A stretch of DNA of 64,000 bases, taken from the NCBI RefSeq assembly GCF_029784165.1, contig NC_073694.1, forward strand, positions 24,438,506 to 24,502,505, written 5' to 3'. Below, one piece after another: positions 45,363 through 57,070 of this stretch. Under the pieces are notes generated by a model. It saw nothing but the letters and a program-made list of their open reading frames with translations, ran no database searches and had not been told where the DNA came from. A program made the translations under genes and the position numbers. Position 1 is the first letter of the stretch; every line of letters begins with the position of its first letter. Source of the DNA: Wyeomyia smithii. Its lineage: Eukaryota > Arthropoda > Insecta > Diptera > Culicidae.

Positions 45363-46582
45363 TCATTCACTACTACTTTTCGTTACAGCTTTATTTTTCC
45401 CACTACTGTGGGCATTCATCAAATGATTTTTCAAGGACCTTGCCGTTCTGTAGGACTGGTCACAGTTGCAGCATTTATAGAACCGTTCGTCAGTATGCGT
45501 GCGAGAGTGCACCGACAATTTCGAGCCGGTAATAAATCCTTTCCCGCAGATGTCACACTGGTGGGGTCGACTATTTTTGTGCACTGCCATGTGATACTTC
45601 AGGCTGCATTTCGCTGCAAATCGTGCACCACAAATGTCGCAACCGAATGGATCCTCCGTAGTATGCGATCGTAGATGTATCTTCAAGCAAGAGTTACTAG
45701 AGCAACTTTTGCCGCAAATCTCGCACTTGTAAGGTGTTTCGCCGCGATGAATTTGCGTGTGAATTGCGAGGGTGTTCGTGGACGAAAGAATTTTTCCACA
45801 TACTTCGCATTTGTAGCGCTGATTGCCAGCATGCACTCTCATATGAGCCTTGAGGTAGCTCTCCGGGTAACTTTTCCCACAAATTTCACATTTGTTAGCT
45901 TGTTTGTCGGAATGTACGGGCTTGTGATCGAGCAGCGATTTATAGTAAACGAATGTTTTTGGGCACTCATCACAGGCGAAAAGTTTTTTGTGCCCCTCCA
46001 GATGCACGTTCAGATTGAACTGATTCGTGAACGCTTTCGCACAAATCTCACATTTGAATTTTTGTACGGCCGGATCATCAGAGTGAATCAGCGCATGCTG
46101 CTTCAGTAGACATGGATAAAGGAAACCTTTTTCGCAGACATTACATTTATAATTTCTCTCGTGCTTTTTTAGGTGCTGCGTCAAAACCTCCTCTTCCTTG
46201 AACCTTTTGTTGCAGATCTCGCAGCAGAAAGAACCATCATCATCCGAATGAGTGAGCTTGTGCTGAATAAGTGAACTCCGATAGGGAAACTTTTTTCCAC
46301 ATTTATTACAGTCGACAAATTTCTTGCTGAAGTGCGTACGCGAGTGCCGTTTAATATTATTAGCTTTCAGCTGTATGCCACAGAGCTTGTTCTCATCAAT
46401 CGAAGGGTACGGGTTGCTGTTATCCGGTTGATCGATCGGTTCAATTAAGCTACAAAAAATGTTGTTTCACATATTTGTTCACTGTTGGTGATTTCTGTAT
46501 TAACTCACCTTGTTTCTTCGACTTTAATGAAACTTTCCACTTCGCAATCGTTACGGTCCTTGTTTATTTGGGGAATATTCAT
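45363..46582 (-). CDS. C2H2 zinc-finger protein, cluster gene 6
   Basis: Predicted 386-aa nuclear protein on the minus strand. Exon 1 is 46582-46509, exon 2 is 46449-45363, with a 59-bp phase-2 intron (GTGAGT..TTTGTAG). Exon 1 has FIKVEE. The first finger lacks its first cysteine because six residues are deleted (ENKLCGIQLK). Eleven intact fingers follow, with the 11-spacer finger CEICGKSYPESYLKAHMRVH and a final H-X4-H finger. It ends KSSSE. The sequence is closest to genes 1, 2 and 4, in reverse orientation. The frame is open from exon 1, so translation need not begin at the internal Met at 46184. Confidence 0.86.
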
Positions 46583-47025
46583 TTTGTTGTTCACTGTGAA
46601 TCTAATACAACAAAAAAGTTAGCACTGCAATGTTTTCAAACAAACTGGTGAAACTGTCCATATCGTGTTATTGATGCGCTTCGTACACTGTAAATGGAAA
46701 TTGATGCAACGAATAGTATTCTTACACTGAAAAGAAAAAACCTATAGAACTTGTTATCAAACAACTGCAAATGACGAACAACAGGTGAACAATCGGAGCC
46801 AAGCTTCGGTAAACAATAAACAAGTCTTTAGTTTTAGGGAAAATCGCATTCGTTCTTCTGAAGATTATTCCAGTTTGTTAAGCCTTTCACAAAATTTCCT
46901 AAACCGTTAGTGGTTTCAAGAAGGATACAAAAATTTAAAACAAGCAAGAGATAAATTATTTATTGATACATTACATCAACTAAGTATTATCCTAAAAATG
47001 ATTGAATCGGGATGATTCTGAACGT
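46583..47025 (-). other. Gene 6 upstream region and gene 7 3' flank
   Basis: 46583-46700 mirrors the promoter words of the + genes (CCAGTTTGTTTGAAAACA in reverse complement). 46750-47020 is shared with 57830-58100 downstream of gene 8 (GCAAATGAC, AAAATCGCATTCGTT, TATTTATTGATACATTA). It provides an AATAAA on the minus strand near 46960 for gene 7. Confidence 0.5.
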
Positions 47026-48098
47026 TTAGCTACTTTCCGTCGCAGCAATAGCTTTCTCACTGTCGTGAGCAGCCAAATGGGTTTTGATGGATTTTGTCGT
47101 TTTGTAGGACTTGCCACAGATGTTACATTTATGTAAAACCGGCGGTTCGCCGGTATGTCTGCGCGAGTGCTTCAACAATTGCGCACCAGTAATAAATCCT
47201 TTCCCACAGATTCCACATTTGTGAGGTCGATCATTCGTGTGCACTGCCATATGATACTGCAAGTTGCTTTTCATCGTATAACGTTTACCACAAATTTCGC
47301 AACCGAACAGATCCTCCTCTTTATGTGATCGTCGATGTGCCTTCAAAGTGGAGTTGCTGAAAAAACTTTTGCTGCAAAACGCGCACTTGTAAGGCTCTTC
47401 GCCACGATGAATTTGCATGTGAATCTCAAGGTCATTTTTGGACGAAAGGATTTTTCCACATATTTCGCATTTGTAGCGCTGATTGCCAGTATGAACCAGC
47501 TTGTGAATCTTGAGGTAATCTTTAGTGAAACTTTTCCCACAAATTTGGCATTTGTTAGCTTGTGGATCAGAATGTAGGACTTTGTGTTCGCACAATGATT
47601 CATAGTGAAGGTATGTTCTCGGGCACTCATCGCAAGCGAAAGTTCTTTTCCTTTTGAGGCGGGGTTCTAAATGAAGCTTCTTGTGCCTCAATTGACTGGA
47701 CTTATCATTGAACCTTTTGTCACAGATCTCACACTGGAAAGGTCGCTCATTGGTATGACTCCTTTCGTGCGTGACCAGATAGGTTTGATTCTTGAGCGTT
47801 TTGCCACAAATCTTACATTTGAAAGTCTTCGCGCGCGAGTGTACACGCAAGTTCCGTTCCATATTTTGAACTTTTGGTCGTTTGCCACTGATCTTGCTCA
47901 CGTTTGGTTTGTTCTCAGCAATCGAAGGTTTTGAATGGATGTCATCCGGTTGATCGACTGGCTCACTCAAGCTACAATTGATGGAAATTAATCTAAAAAA
48001 TTGATTGCGCATTCAAAAACTTACCGTTCTTCTTCGACTCTAATAAAACTTTCCTCTTCGCAACCATTACCATTCTTGATTATTCGGGAAATATTCAT
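47026..48098 (-). CDS. C2H2 zinc-finger protein, cluster gene 7
   Basis: Predicted 339-aa nuclear protein. Exon 1 is 48098-48025, exon 2 is 47971-47026, with a 53-bp phase-2 intron. An alternative start inside the retained intron (near 48012) also gives an open frame but loses the conserved exon 1. Exon 1 ends FIRVEEER, with Arg in place of the usual Lys. The first finger is degenerate (VSKISG...NLRVH, both cysteines lost). Nine intact fingers follow, ending CNICGKSYKTTKSIKTHLAAH. It ends ATESS, as does gene 8, its closest paralogue. Likely a functional DNA-binding protein. Confidence 0.86.
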
Positions 48099-48303
48099 TT
48101 TGTTATTCACTTTGAACCTAACACAACAAATAGGTAGATCTAGGTAGAGATTTGCGTTTTTAGCATCAAACTGACCAAACTGTCAGCGTATACGGTTGTT
48201 TTTGCTATGTACACTGTAAATGTAAACTGTGCACAATGAAATACACACTAATTTTTTATTCTAAACTGAGTAAGATATCACTCATTTGTGTTGAAAGTGG
48301 AGG

Positions 48304-49034
48304 TACAGTGATTATTCGCTCGTTGGATGTTCGTTAGTTGGAGGTTCGTTAGTTGGGTGTTCGCTAGTTGGGCTGTCACCCAACTAAAAAGCAGTCGAAT
48401 GTCAGAATTCAACGTCATTCAAATGCATTTCAGGGGTCAGAAAAATGAGAAAAAAATTACTAAAATAAAATTATATTATTTATTGTTGTAAAAAATTTGT
48501 AAACATGTTTAGTTATTACGCTTAATCCATTCAGCACTAATAAGCTTGTTTCTCAGCGCTGTTAACTGGACACTTCATGCAGATCATCTCTGGCATAATC
48601 AATCGCGTTTTTTTAAAAGTACATGTTATAAATTTACAAAATTTTGTGTGTAATTTAGAGGTTTACTGTTCGGTTGTTTGTTCTTTTATTTCTTCAACGC
48701 CTTCACCGGAAATATACAGCGTAGCGATCCTCCATTTTTTAGGCAAGAAGCAGAGTGATGTGCTTGCGCTTTATCATTTTGCTTCTCGTTGGAATTTTTG
48801 TAAAAAAAAGTATTGACCAAATACATAAAATATTTACTACAGTAGCAAGACAGATGAGCAAAGTTCATTTTCTTTGACATAGTTTTGCCGCAATTAAATT
48901 AGAAAATTTTCCAAAGCTGGAAGAAAACAAACAATCGGCGCTCTACTTTAAAAAATTTGCCCAGTTGTCAGTTCATCCAGCTAACGAACACGATTCGCTA
49001 GTTGGGTGGCAGTTGTGTTCCAACCAACGAAGGG
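48304..49034. mobile_element. Element with GTTCGTTAGTTGGG subterminal repeats
   Basis: The left edge has three near-copies of GTTCG(T/C)TAGTTGGG(T/A) (48326-48370). The right edge (48970-49030) has inverted versions (CAGCTAACGAACA, CTAGTTGGGTGG, CCAACCAACGAAGGGTACAG). This arrangement suggests a MITE of about 730 bp. Exact ends and target duplication could not be fixed. No coding content. Confidence 0.5.
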
Positions 49035-49089
49035 TACAGCCGCCCTAATCTGAGTACTTCTACGGTTACTCACTTTTGCGTAAAGCCAC

Positions 49090-49265
49090 AGACAAATAGA
49101 CGTACCACTTCGCACAAAATTTTAAGTAAATCGTGGTTCCTACTAACCCGTGCGACACCTACTGGACATATTCCGCAAAAGATGAATGTTCAGCCTTTCT
49201 GCTATATTTGTAGCACGATGCGCGACAACTGCCAACTGAGTTTAAAGGGAAAAGCACATTAGCGC
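49090..49265. repeat. Repeat shared with 51935-52090
   Basis: The words ACCCGTGCGACACCTACTGG, ACATATTCCGC and CAACTGCCAACTGA recur at 51968-52070 in the same orientation with moderate divergence. The two copies bracket the RTE fragment and tandem array, so they may be flanks of one duplicated or interrupted element. Function unknown. Confidence 0.55.
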
Positions 49266-49444
49266 CACCACCGCTGCGACGGGAATATTCCGCATAACTG
49301 AAACTTATTTCAATTGATCGTTATTTTGATCCACGAAAATAAATTTCGTGATACGAAAAAATTTTTAACATCTTGTAAACAAACCCGTGGGAAATGTCAA
49401 AAAAGTGAGGTTATTTTTTGTATGCAATGTTCTATAGGTAAAAT

Positions 49445-49990
49445 TTAGTGTGTTCTATCGTTCAATCGCGAAAAGACAAATCGACCACTTCGGCGATTGC
49501 GGCAGTCTCGTGCGACTTGTGCGTTTATATGTTCAATTGCGACCTTTATGTCGTGTTGTGGGCACTCTCTATACGTTTTCTCAAGGAGCTCCTTCACGTT
49601 GTCGGTTTTATCTTTTGTCGACGCGTACACGTACACGAGGCTGTAATTGAAGAATCTGCTCTTGATCCTCAATACGCAAAGACGGTCATTAATTGGCCTC
49701 TTCCTAATGACACGTTTCATTTGGTTTCCTAATAGCACGAAGCCGACACCCCGTTTCGCTCTGTCGCCGCCACTCTAGTAGATGTCGTACTTAAAAAAAG
49801 TGCCCGCGGTCGGATCAACCGTCCGGAATTCACTTTCTCCGGTTTGAGGCCAACGTTCCTTTTGTATAGCTGCCACCTTCACTTTCGCCTTCAGTAGCTC
49901 TCTGGTCAAGATGCCCGGGCGTGCCGGTTCGAGCAGAGTCCTAACATTCCAAGTTTCCAATCGTTCTTCCTCGTTTGCCTAGGTCTACAC
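49445..49990 (-). pseudogene. RTE-type LINE endonuclease fragment
   Basis: The minus-strand frame has METWNVRTLLEPARPGILT, VAAIQKERWPQTGESEF and, after a frameshift near 49770, LCVLRIKSRFFNYSLVYVYA and KELLEKTYRECPQHDIKV. This is the N-terminal endonuclease of the RTE family represented at 2.5-5.6 kb, although the two pieces do not overlap. Catalytic GD has become EH (AIEHINAQV), so it is inactive. The rest of the element is missing. Confidence 0.8.
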
Positions 49991-50400
49991 CGGTTGTTCC
50001 GATTCGTATCGTTTTCTGGAGTGTTCGTCGTATGCGAGGAGCGAGACAGCTTTTATCTGCGTTACTCTTATGCTTGGGAGTAACCCTAATTTACTCAATA
50101 TTACTTCGAAATATCCAGATGATTCACATCTTCGCTTACCTTGAGAACAAGAAAAATATATGAGCGGTGAGACCGAGCAACGTTCATATTTATATTCGCG
50201 GTGGGGAAAAGGTTTGAGGATAGATGTTCAGAGACACGAGGGAAACTCAGATTTGCCATTTTTTTTCACGTTTTCTCAGAAAAACTCAAATTTACTCACT
50301 TTTATCTGAGTTACACTTATGCTTAAGACTTACTCTAACTTACTCAATATTACTCCGTATTTCTCAGCTAAATCACATCTTTGATTACCTTGAGAGCAAG

Positions 50401-50569
<169 letters not shown>

Positions 50570-50893
50570 CGGTGGGACCGAGCAACATTCATGTCTGTAT
50601 TTGCGGTGAGAAAAATGTTTAAGGATGGATATTCAGAGACACGAGAGTTACTCAGATTTGCTCTTAATTTTTCAGGTTTCCTCAGAAAAACTCGGAAAAC
50701 CTCAAATTTACTCACTGTCTTACCCCTCGGTCGTATGTTTATTTTAGCATGCTGTCCGAGGGGCGAGACAGCTTTTATTTGAGTTGCTCTTATGCTTGGG
50801 AGTAACTCTAATTTACTCAATATTACTCCGAAATTTCCAGCTGATTCAGATCTTCGATACCTTGAGAACAAGAAAAATATATGAGCGGTGAGA

Positions 50894-51229
50894 CCAAGGG
50901 AATGGTATGGTAGCCTTCAAGCGTTACGAACATCTATTCCTGTACCGTTTGTTCCAAAACTACTTTTTCTGCTGTCACAGTTTGCTTTACTTTGCTTTGG
51001 GACACAATTAATGTACTAAATATCACTTAGAATATCACATACCATGTGAAAACCTTAAGAAATTGCTCAAAACTGTCTGATATGCTATTAATAATTGCAG
51101 TCAACATTTAGCCGGTTTGCCCGAATCAACATAAGATGAGGGTAAACTGCCCATTTTTCGGGTGCCAGTGCCAGTGATGTTGGTAACGCGTCAAATGTAT
51201 GGTAGCTGACAGCGATGCCATTCCCGTGG
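50894..51229. mobile_element. 336-bp element with CCA...TGG ends and 6-bp TSD
   Basis: The left end is CCAAGGGAATGGTATGG, the right end mirrors CCACGGGAATGGCATCG, and GTGAGA flanks both sides (50888-50893, 51230-51235). It interrupts a tandem repeat unit cleanly (GGTGAGACCGAG is restored). Non-coding. It shares its end pattern with 40277 and 57211. Confidence 0.72.
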
Positions 51230-51639
51230 GTGAGACCGAGTAACATTCATATTTATATTCCCGGTGGGTGAAAGATTTAAGGATGGATTTTCGGAGACAC
51301 GAGAGTTACTCAGATTTGCTCTTTATTTTTCACGTTTTCTCAGAAAAACTCAAATTTTCTCACTTTTGTCTTAGTTGCTCTTTTACTTGGGAGTTACTCT
51401 AATATACTCAATATTACTCTGAAATTCTCAGATGATTCACATCTTTGATTACCTTGAAAGCAAGAAATATATATGAACGGTGGGACCGAGCAACATTCAT
51501 GTGTATATTTGCGGTGGGATAAAAGTTTAAGGATGGATATTCAGAGACACGAGAGTTACTCAGATTTGCTCTTTATTTTTCAGGTTTCCTCAGAAAAACT
51601 CGGAAAACCTCAAATTTACTCACTGTCTTACCCCTCGAT

Positions 51640-51920
51640 GCTGTCTTACTAGGGTACTAGGGCTACAATGCCTACCCTAATAAATAGGAACCATAAACGG
51701 ACGATAATCTATATGGTTCAACTATAACCCAGACAGTTCGGACTATACCCCGAATAGGCTGTTAAGCATGTTGTTATGGTTATTGGTTTTGCGGGTATTC
51801 TCGCTACGGGGCTGTCGTCTTGGGTGTAGCTGGCAAGTCATCGCATTTCATAGTTCAGCCGTCCGTTCCGGATTAGACGCCGTTTGAGCCGCCACTAACC
51901 TGGGGAACAGACGCTCATAT
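51640..51920 (-). mobile_element. RTE-like 5' untranslated sequence
   Basis: The minus strand reads CCAGGTTAGTGGCGGCTC and GGAACGGACGGCTGAAC, GC-rich words I associate with mosquito RTE 5' regions from general knowledge. It precedes the tandem array and the endonuclease fragment in the right order for a single minus-strand element. No coding content. Confidence 0.4.
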
Positions 51921-52479
51921 GGTAAATTAAAATGTGTACCACTCCATACAAAATTCTAATAGCATCCGACTAACTTGTGCGACACCTACTGGACATATTC
52001 CGCGGAAGATAAACTAAGCCTTTTTGTTGTTTTTGGCAGTACGACGTGCAACAACTGTCAACTGAATTCAAAGAGAAAAGGCACATCCAGAGTTGCCGTT
52101 TCGAAATCAGTGTTTCGACAGTAAAAATCTGTGAAAATCTGTGACCAGAGAAAAAAAATCTGTAATCATATTTGTGATACAAATATTTGTTTGAAACAAA
52201 ACGAGTTAATGTAAATACTGAATATAATCTGGTAGTTTGTTAATTAGTCATTCTTTTTTTTTTTAAGGGGGGGGAGCTACTAAGCTTCAGTATTTATGAT
52301 AAATATTAGTAAATAATGAGTATGTGTGTCCAATCACAAATGGTGACTTCTCAACACTGTTAGAAATTTGTAATTTCAATTGTTAGGATTTCTTTGCTTT
52401 CGCAATAAGGACTTATCATTCGTAGGGATTTAAACCTACTTGTCAGAAAAGGGGAAGTTAACTTACAACTAACTTAATT

Positions 52480-52960
52480 GCTAACTTATTGGCTATAAAG
52501 AGAGCTTATCGTAGCAATTGAGGATTGAATCGATTTTTGTCGAAAATTGTTAATAATTTTATTTGACATAGCTTCTAATGCTTCAACACCAGTAAGTCTA
52601 TGTAATTCGAGTGTACCAAACCAAGGAGGACGCTTCAAAATCATTTTCAGAATTTTATTCTGAATCCTTTGAAGCGTTTTCTTCCTTGTTGAACAGCAAC
52701 TTGACCAGATCGGTACAGCATAAAGCATTGCTGGTGTAAAAATTTGTTTGTAAATCAAAAGTTTGTTCTTTAAACAAAGTTTAGAATTCCTGTTAATGAG
52801 AGGATATAAACATCTCGTATATTTGATGCACTTGGCTTGTATACTTTCAATGTGCTCTTTGAAAATAAGTTTTTTGATTAGTCATTCTATAAATATTCTA
52901 GGACGTTGTATTATCATGCAATATTCCTCCGCTCGATTGAATGAACTAATTAGCTTTGAA
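52480..52960 (-). pseudogene. Juan/Jockey-type LINE ORF2 C-terminus
   Basis: On the minus strand, LIYKQIFTPAMLYAVPIWSS, TLQRIQNKILKMILKRPPW and LTGVEALEAMSNKIINNF form the region after the reverse transcriptase in Jockey-clade elements such as Juan. The 5' side is truncated near 52970, where a hAT MITE sits. A stop at about 52486 matches the natural end, with the 3' UTR running to about 52380. Confidence 0.75.
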
Positions 52961-52974
52961 AATTGCATTGGAAC

Positions 52975-53284
52975 CAGCGTTGCCAGGTCATTTTTTTTTA
53001 AATCTGGAAAAGGCAAAAAAAAAAATCTGGAAAAAATCTGGAAGTCATTTCGTGGGGTGAAAGGTAAATTCTTCGGATAGAAGTCTTGGGGTACGTAAAA
53101 TTTGAGGTGACAAAATTGCAAAATTTCGCGCCAAATTTGAAGTGATGACCTTTTCGCGGAACAGAGAAAATAAAATCTGGATCATTCATGAAAAATCTGG
53201 TTAATTGGACATCAAATCTGTCTACCTGGATACATGTTCAAAAATCTTGATAATCCAGCTAAATCTGGATACCTGGCAACGCTG
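52975..53284. mobile_element. 310-bp hAT MITE
   Basis: The ends CAGCGTTGCCAGGT are perfect inverted copies (right end ACCTGGCAACGCTG). The exact 8-bp duplication ATTGGAAC lies at 52967-52974 and 53285-53292. The interior repeats AAATCTGGAAAA. Typical hAT non-autonomous element. Confidence 0.92.
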
Positions 53285-53527
53285 ATTGGAACAGTCAACT
53301 TGTTCAGGTTTTGTTCAGGTTGGTATTGAAACCAGATAAGCTGCGGATTAGAGAAAGTGGTCATGATTTAGTCAGAAGGCGTTGGATAAAGTAAACGCCA
53401 GAATATCGTAAATTCAATCATAATGAGGTGATTCAATAGGGTGTTTTAAGAGTATGTATATTATTCTTTCTTTTTAAAGAAATGTCAGAAATATACATGT
53501 TCTACTGACTTTTTTTTTTAATTTATA

Positions 53528-53904
53528 CAGTAGAACCACATACATAAGACATACGTAACACTCAGGAAGAAATCTTCCAAAAAAGTTGGTACAAAATGAA
53601 CTACTCGAAAGTACCAACCTCTGTAAAAAAACCTCTGTTTGAGTTGTTTTTAAAGGCAGTGTACCTGCGCAGCCCTGCATTTGTCTCGTTCCTACTTGAA
53701 AAATGCTGCATTGATTTTGTAAATAACTTTTTGACAGTTCCTTATGGGATTTTCTTTGGGGCTCAATAAGGCCGAGAAAAAGAAAATTCATTTTGTTCAT
53801 TATTTATCGAGCAGTTTGACAGGGCGAGGTACGGAGTACTATGGGGCAAAGTGTACCAGAAAAAAACGCCAGTGTTACGTATGTCTTATGTATGTGGTAG
53901 AACT
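53528..53904. mobile_element. 377-bp element with ~30-bp inverted ends
   Basis: The left end (ACCACATACATAAGACATAC then GTAACAC) is mirrored at 53870-53900. The outermost bases differ (CAGTAGA versus AGTTCT), and a target duplication is not clear. Non-coding; superfamily unassigned. Confidence 0.6.
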
Positions 53905-53981
53905 ATTGAAATAAAGCGATTTCGAATTTAAACAACTGTAAGTGATTTTAAGACAAACCCTGCCGTTAAGAAATCATGACA

Positions 53982-54194
53982 CAGTGGTGCCAGGTCATTT
54001 TTCAAATGTCTTCACACTCCATAAAAAATGTCTTCACACATAAAAAATCTGTAAACATGGTTTACAGTTAGCAAAAATCCCAGTGAAAACATTAAATCAG
54101 GTGCGTAATTTGTGTTGACTATTAGGCGTCAACTTCTTCACACGAGCTCTAATGTTTTCGAAATTGAGACATGTCTTCACATTTGGCATACCTG
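53982..54194. mobile_element. 213-bp hAT-like MITE
   Basis: It starts CAGTGGTGCCAGGTC and ends GGCATACCTG (mirror CAGGTATGCC). The flanking 8-mers TCATGACA (53974-53981) and TCATAACA (54195-54202) differ at one base. The interior repeats ATGTCTTCACA. Confidence 0.7.
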
Positions 54195-54671
54195 TCATAA
54201 CACGCGAACCAGGGTTATATTTCGACACGCCAGCAGTATAAATGTCTCTTTGTGGTCTGTCAGGGTTATATTTTCCATAAGCCAGCAGCAGAAATGACAT
54301 TTTGTGCCCTACCAGGGTTATATTTTCCAGCAGTAGAAGTGTCACTCTGTGCACTACTTGCCAGTTAGTGAAAATTCAAAAAAATCTAATTTTTCAATTT
54401 AAAAATCAAGAAAAATCGTAGAGATTTAAGAAAAAATACGTAGTGGCTAGTGAAAGGGGTGAAAGTTGTCGATTAGTATAAGAAAAAGCAGGTATTTTAC
54501 CAAATCAAAACCCCCTATTAGGAGTAGGACCCCCCCTCCCCCTAGTGGTAGACATTAGTGCAGAATTTTGTCTTCAATAACTCTAATGGTATAAACGACA
54601 TCTTTAGCCCATAGAAACATCTGTGTAAAGTATCAGCCAGATCAAAAATAATTGATTGGAAATTTCGCCCT

Positions 54672-54908
54672 ATGTACCGGGCTAATCCGTCTGCATCAAC
54701 TAGCTTGCAGTATAGGAACCGAGCTGTGACAATTCCTTACCTTGATTCTCTTGTAACCCCATTAGAAACACGGTTCGGTGAAGATAGTGCACCTGCCTAC
54801 GCGTTGTCCATGCTGCATTCCGCTAACGAAACACGCATATCGTTGGAAGAGTTCAAGCGCAAAACCGAAGCTTTCGTAATTTTTTACGAAATTGACAATT
54901 TTGTTTGA
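54672..54908 (+). pseudogene. hAT-like transposase fragment (DUF4371-type)
   Basis: A 78-codon plus-strand frame contains TIPYLDSLVTPLETRFGEDS and ALSMLHSANETRISLEEFKR. The pattern 'PYLD..V..L..RF' is typical of the region after the DUF4371 domain of hAT-related transposases (THAP12/52-kDa-repressor-like). Only this short stretch is present and no start context is seen. Assignment by pattern only. Confidence 0.5.
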
Positions 54909-55278
54909 GAGGTGGAAGTCTGGTATTAACATTGTAGCAGCGTGAGAGCAGACAGTAATCATCGGCAGATGGTTAACAACAATCGTGAAAAATTTACTGA
55001 ATTAGCGATGCGGAAGAACAGGAACAGCATCCATCTTTGTGGCTAATGCGGTTGCAGTGCTTGCTAAAGTGGTTGTTGAAAAAGCAGTCCTTCACAAAAT
55101 GCATTTGACCGCATTGCCAACATGATGTCTTCGGTTTCTTACCGCTTTGCTTCGAAGAATTTCGCTGATACGGTGCACTCTTCCTGTCCCTGACGGCGTA
55201 GATTTCGAGCCGCTGCATTGTTGCTCGATGATCGTGGTGTCTTCCTTTAAGTTGACAAGGCGTTGATACTCATCAATT

Positions 55279-56038
55279 GGGTTGTTTAGCTATTCACGAA
55301 TTTCTGATTGTTATGTATCATCTGAAAGAGTGTAATTTTCTGAGCAAAACGTGATTTTTTAAAACTTTATATCATTACCCTTCGATTTTTAAATGAAGGA
55401 TAAAAAATCACTCTAATGTCGAATTCGTTTTTACGGCAGGGCTTTGCTGCTGAAAAAAAAAACACTTTCCGAGCAGTTGCAATGGTGTGCGTAATACCAG
55501 AGGTAGCTGTCACTTTTTGGTCATTATCGCCATTGTCTTTTATCGCGTTTGTGCTACTGTACGAAAAATTTGCCAATTTACTGAAAAATGACAAAATAAC
55601 AAAATAAAATAAATAAAATTCAACCTGATGTTTGACACGCGAAGAACGATAATCAAAGCAAACCGATTTTGACACATTTTTTTATTGATTTTGACACATA
55701 CGTGTGAATGTGCTGGTGTCTTCAAAACTGCACTCTGTTTCTTGCGCGGACTGTCCGGGACAGAAAAGGGTAGTCCGGGATAGTCCGAAAATATAAAAAA
55801 AACAGTGGTAGGACAAAATGTAGTCCGCGGGGTAGCTACACCGCAAATACGAAAACGACATAAATAGCTACAGTGACAGTTGGTATATGGGCGAACTGTC
55901 ATTGTAGCGATTTCGAGCAGTTTTGAATCGTGATTTAAAAAGCGAAGGACAATGATAGAAAATTTTTTTAAATCACGTTTTACTAAAAAAATGCAGATCT
56001 TTCAGATGATATAAAAAACTGATATAGCTAAACAACCC
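55279..56038. mobile_element. AATT-flanked foldback MITE, copy 1 (hosts a Harbinger-like MITE)
   Basis: The ends GGGTTGTTTAGCTAT are inverted, and AATT flanks both sides (55275-55278, 56039-56042). The gag frame is continuous once it is ignored. Internal halves are themselves inverted (AAATCACGTTTT, CAACTGTCATTGTAGCGATTT-like words). Net length without the nested 444-bp MITE is about 313 bp, matching copy 2 at 60750. Confidence 0.82.
55417..55860. mobile_element. 444-bp PIF/Harbinger-like MITE, copy B
   Basis: It begins TGTCGAATTCGTTTTTACGG and ends with the mirror of TGTCGTTTTCGTATTTGCGG. TAA flanks both sides (55414-55416, 55861-55863). The interior ACACATACGTGTGAATGTG matches copy A at 42258-42689. 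No coding content. Confidence 0.8.
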
Positions 56039-57070
56039 AATTAACGATTGGAGAATAATTGGTGATTCAGGCCTTCCATTGCCTAGCATGGAAAGTAGTC
56101 TTGCCCGGACATCCGCATATTTAGTGGCTTTCAATCCGCTGACGAAAATCAGGCACTTGAAATGGTCCGGTGTTAGGTTCTGGAACTGAAAATCTCCATA
56201 GGCTCGATTGACGTTGCCACCGTAGCTGATATCTTCAGATTCGCATTTCACTAACTGCAGACACATGAACCGCTTCCGGAACGTTGACGTTTGATGCCCA
56301 AAGATTTTATTTAGAATTTTGGCTGTATCTTCAAACTTAACGTCCTTGGGAAGCTTTGGCAGCATGTAGTTGAAATAGCGGCTGTGCGAATGGGTGTCCA
56401 GCTTCCGGAGAAGTAGACGTACCTTTGCCGCATCATTCAGCTGCCTTGCATCGTTCTCAAAGAGGCCCTGGTAGCGGTTAAACCAGCGTTCGAACGTAAC
56501 TCCGTTTTCTTCGTCGAAGACAAATTCGGTGATGTTCGATGGGAGGGACTCCAAACTCTGCCACGGGGCATGATACTCAGGCTGCTGCTGCTGGGCTGCC
56601 ATCTGCTGTATAAGTTGGGCCATTTTGAGAATCATACATTGAATTTCCGGTTGCGGCTGCTGAGCAACTCTATCTTCTTCAATGTTTGTGGATTCTTGAG
56701 ATCCTCGTCGCCAAAATGATATGTCCAAAGGTTCAAATGAACCTACGAATTTTTACTAAAGAACATCTACATATTCACTTTCGAGGTTGGACAAAGAATA
56801 ATCAAACTTTTCACTCTGATGTCGAGGACAACTTTTCACTGGTTGCCTCGATATAACAATCACTAAACACTAGTATTTATTTCTATTTTTCAAAATACCA
56901 TTTTTTACTTTTATCTTAAATTTTGAAGAGCTGGAAAACTATCGATTTTATCGATTCATTGACCACTGAGTGTTCTTAGCGCCACCATACTGCGTATTGC
57001 GACATGCTAAAAAACCGTTGCGTCTTTTTACACATGAAGTAAAATTAGCTTGAATGTCTGTTATCTATGG

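Larger units (their letters stand above)
54994..56728 (-). pseudogene. Ty3/gypsy (Mag-like) gag, interrupted by nested MITEs
   Basis: The minus-strand gag begins at 56728 (MDISFWRRGSQES), immediately overlapping a primer-binding site (TGGCGACGAGGAT, complement of 56701-56713) of the tRNA-Ser type used by Mag-like elements. The capsid region reads WFNRYQGLFENDARQLND, VRLLLRKLDTHSHSRYFN and FQNLTPDHFKCLIFVSGL. The frame is cut at SLI by a MITE at 55279-56038 and resumes at about 55274 with DEYQRLVNLKED. Nucleocapsid knuckles (CWQCGQMHFVKDC) lie at about 55125-55090. It ends near 54994; protease and pol are missing. Confidence 0.8.

Noticed and set aside
47972..48024. Start of gene 7 at 48012 (and gene 8 at 59029) inside the intron
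   Set aside because: That start uses retained intron sequence. Donor, acceptor and phase match all paralogues, so the exon 1 start is preferred.
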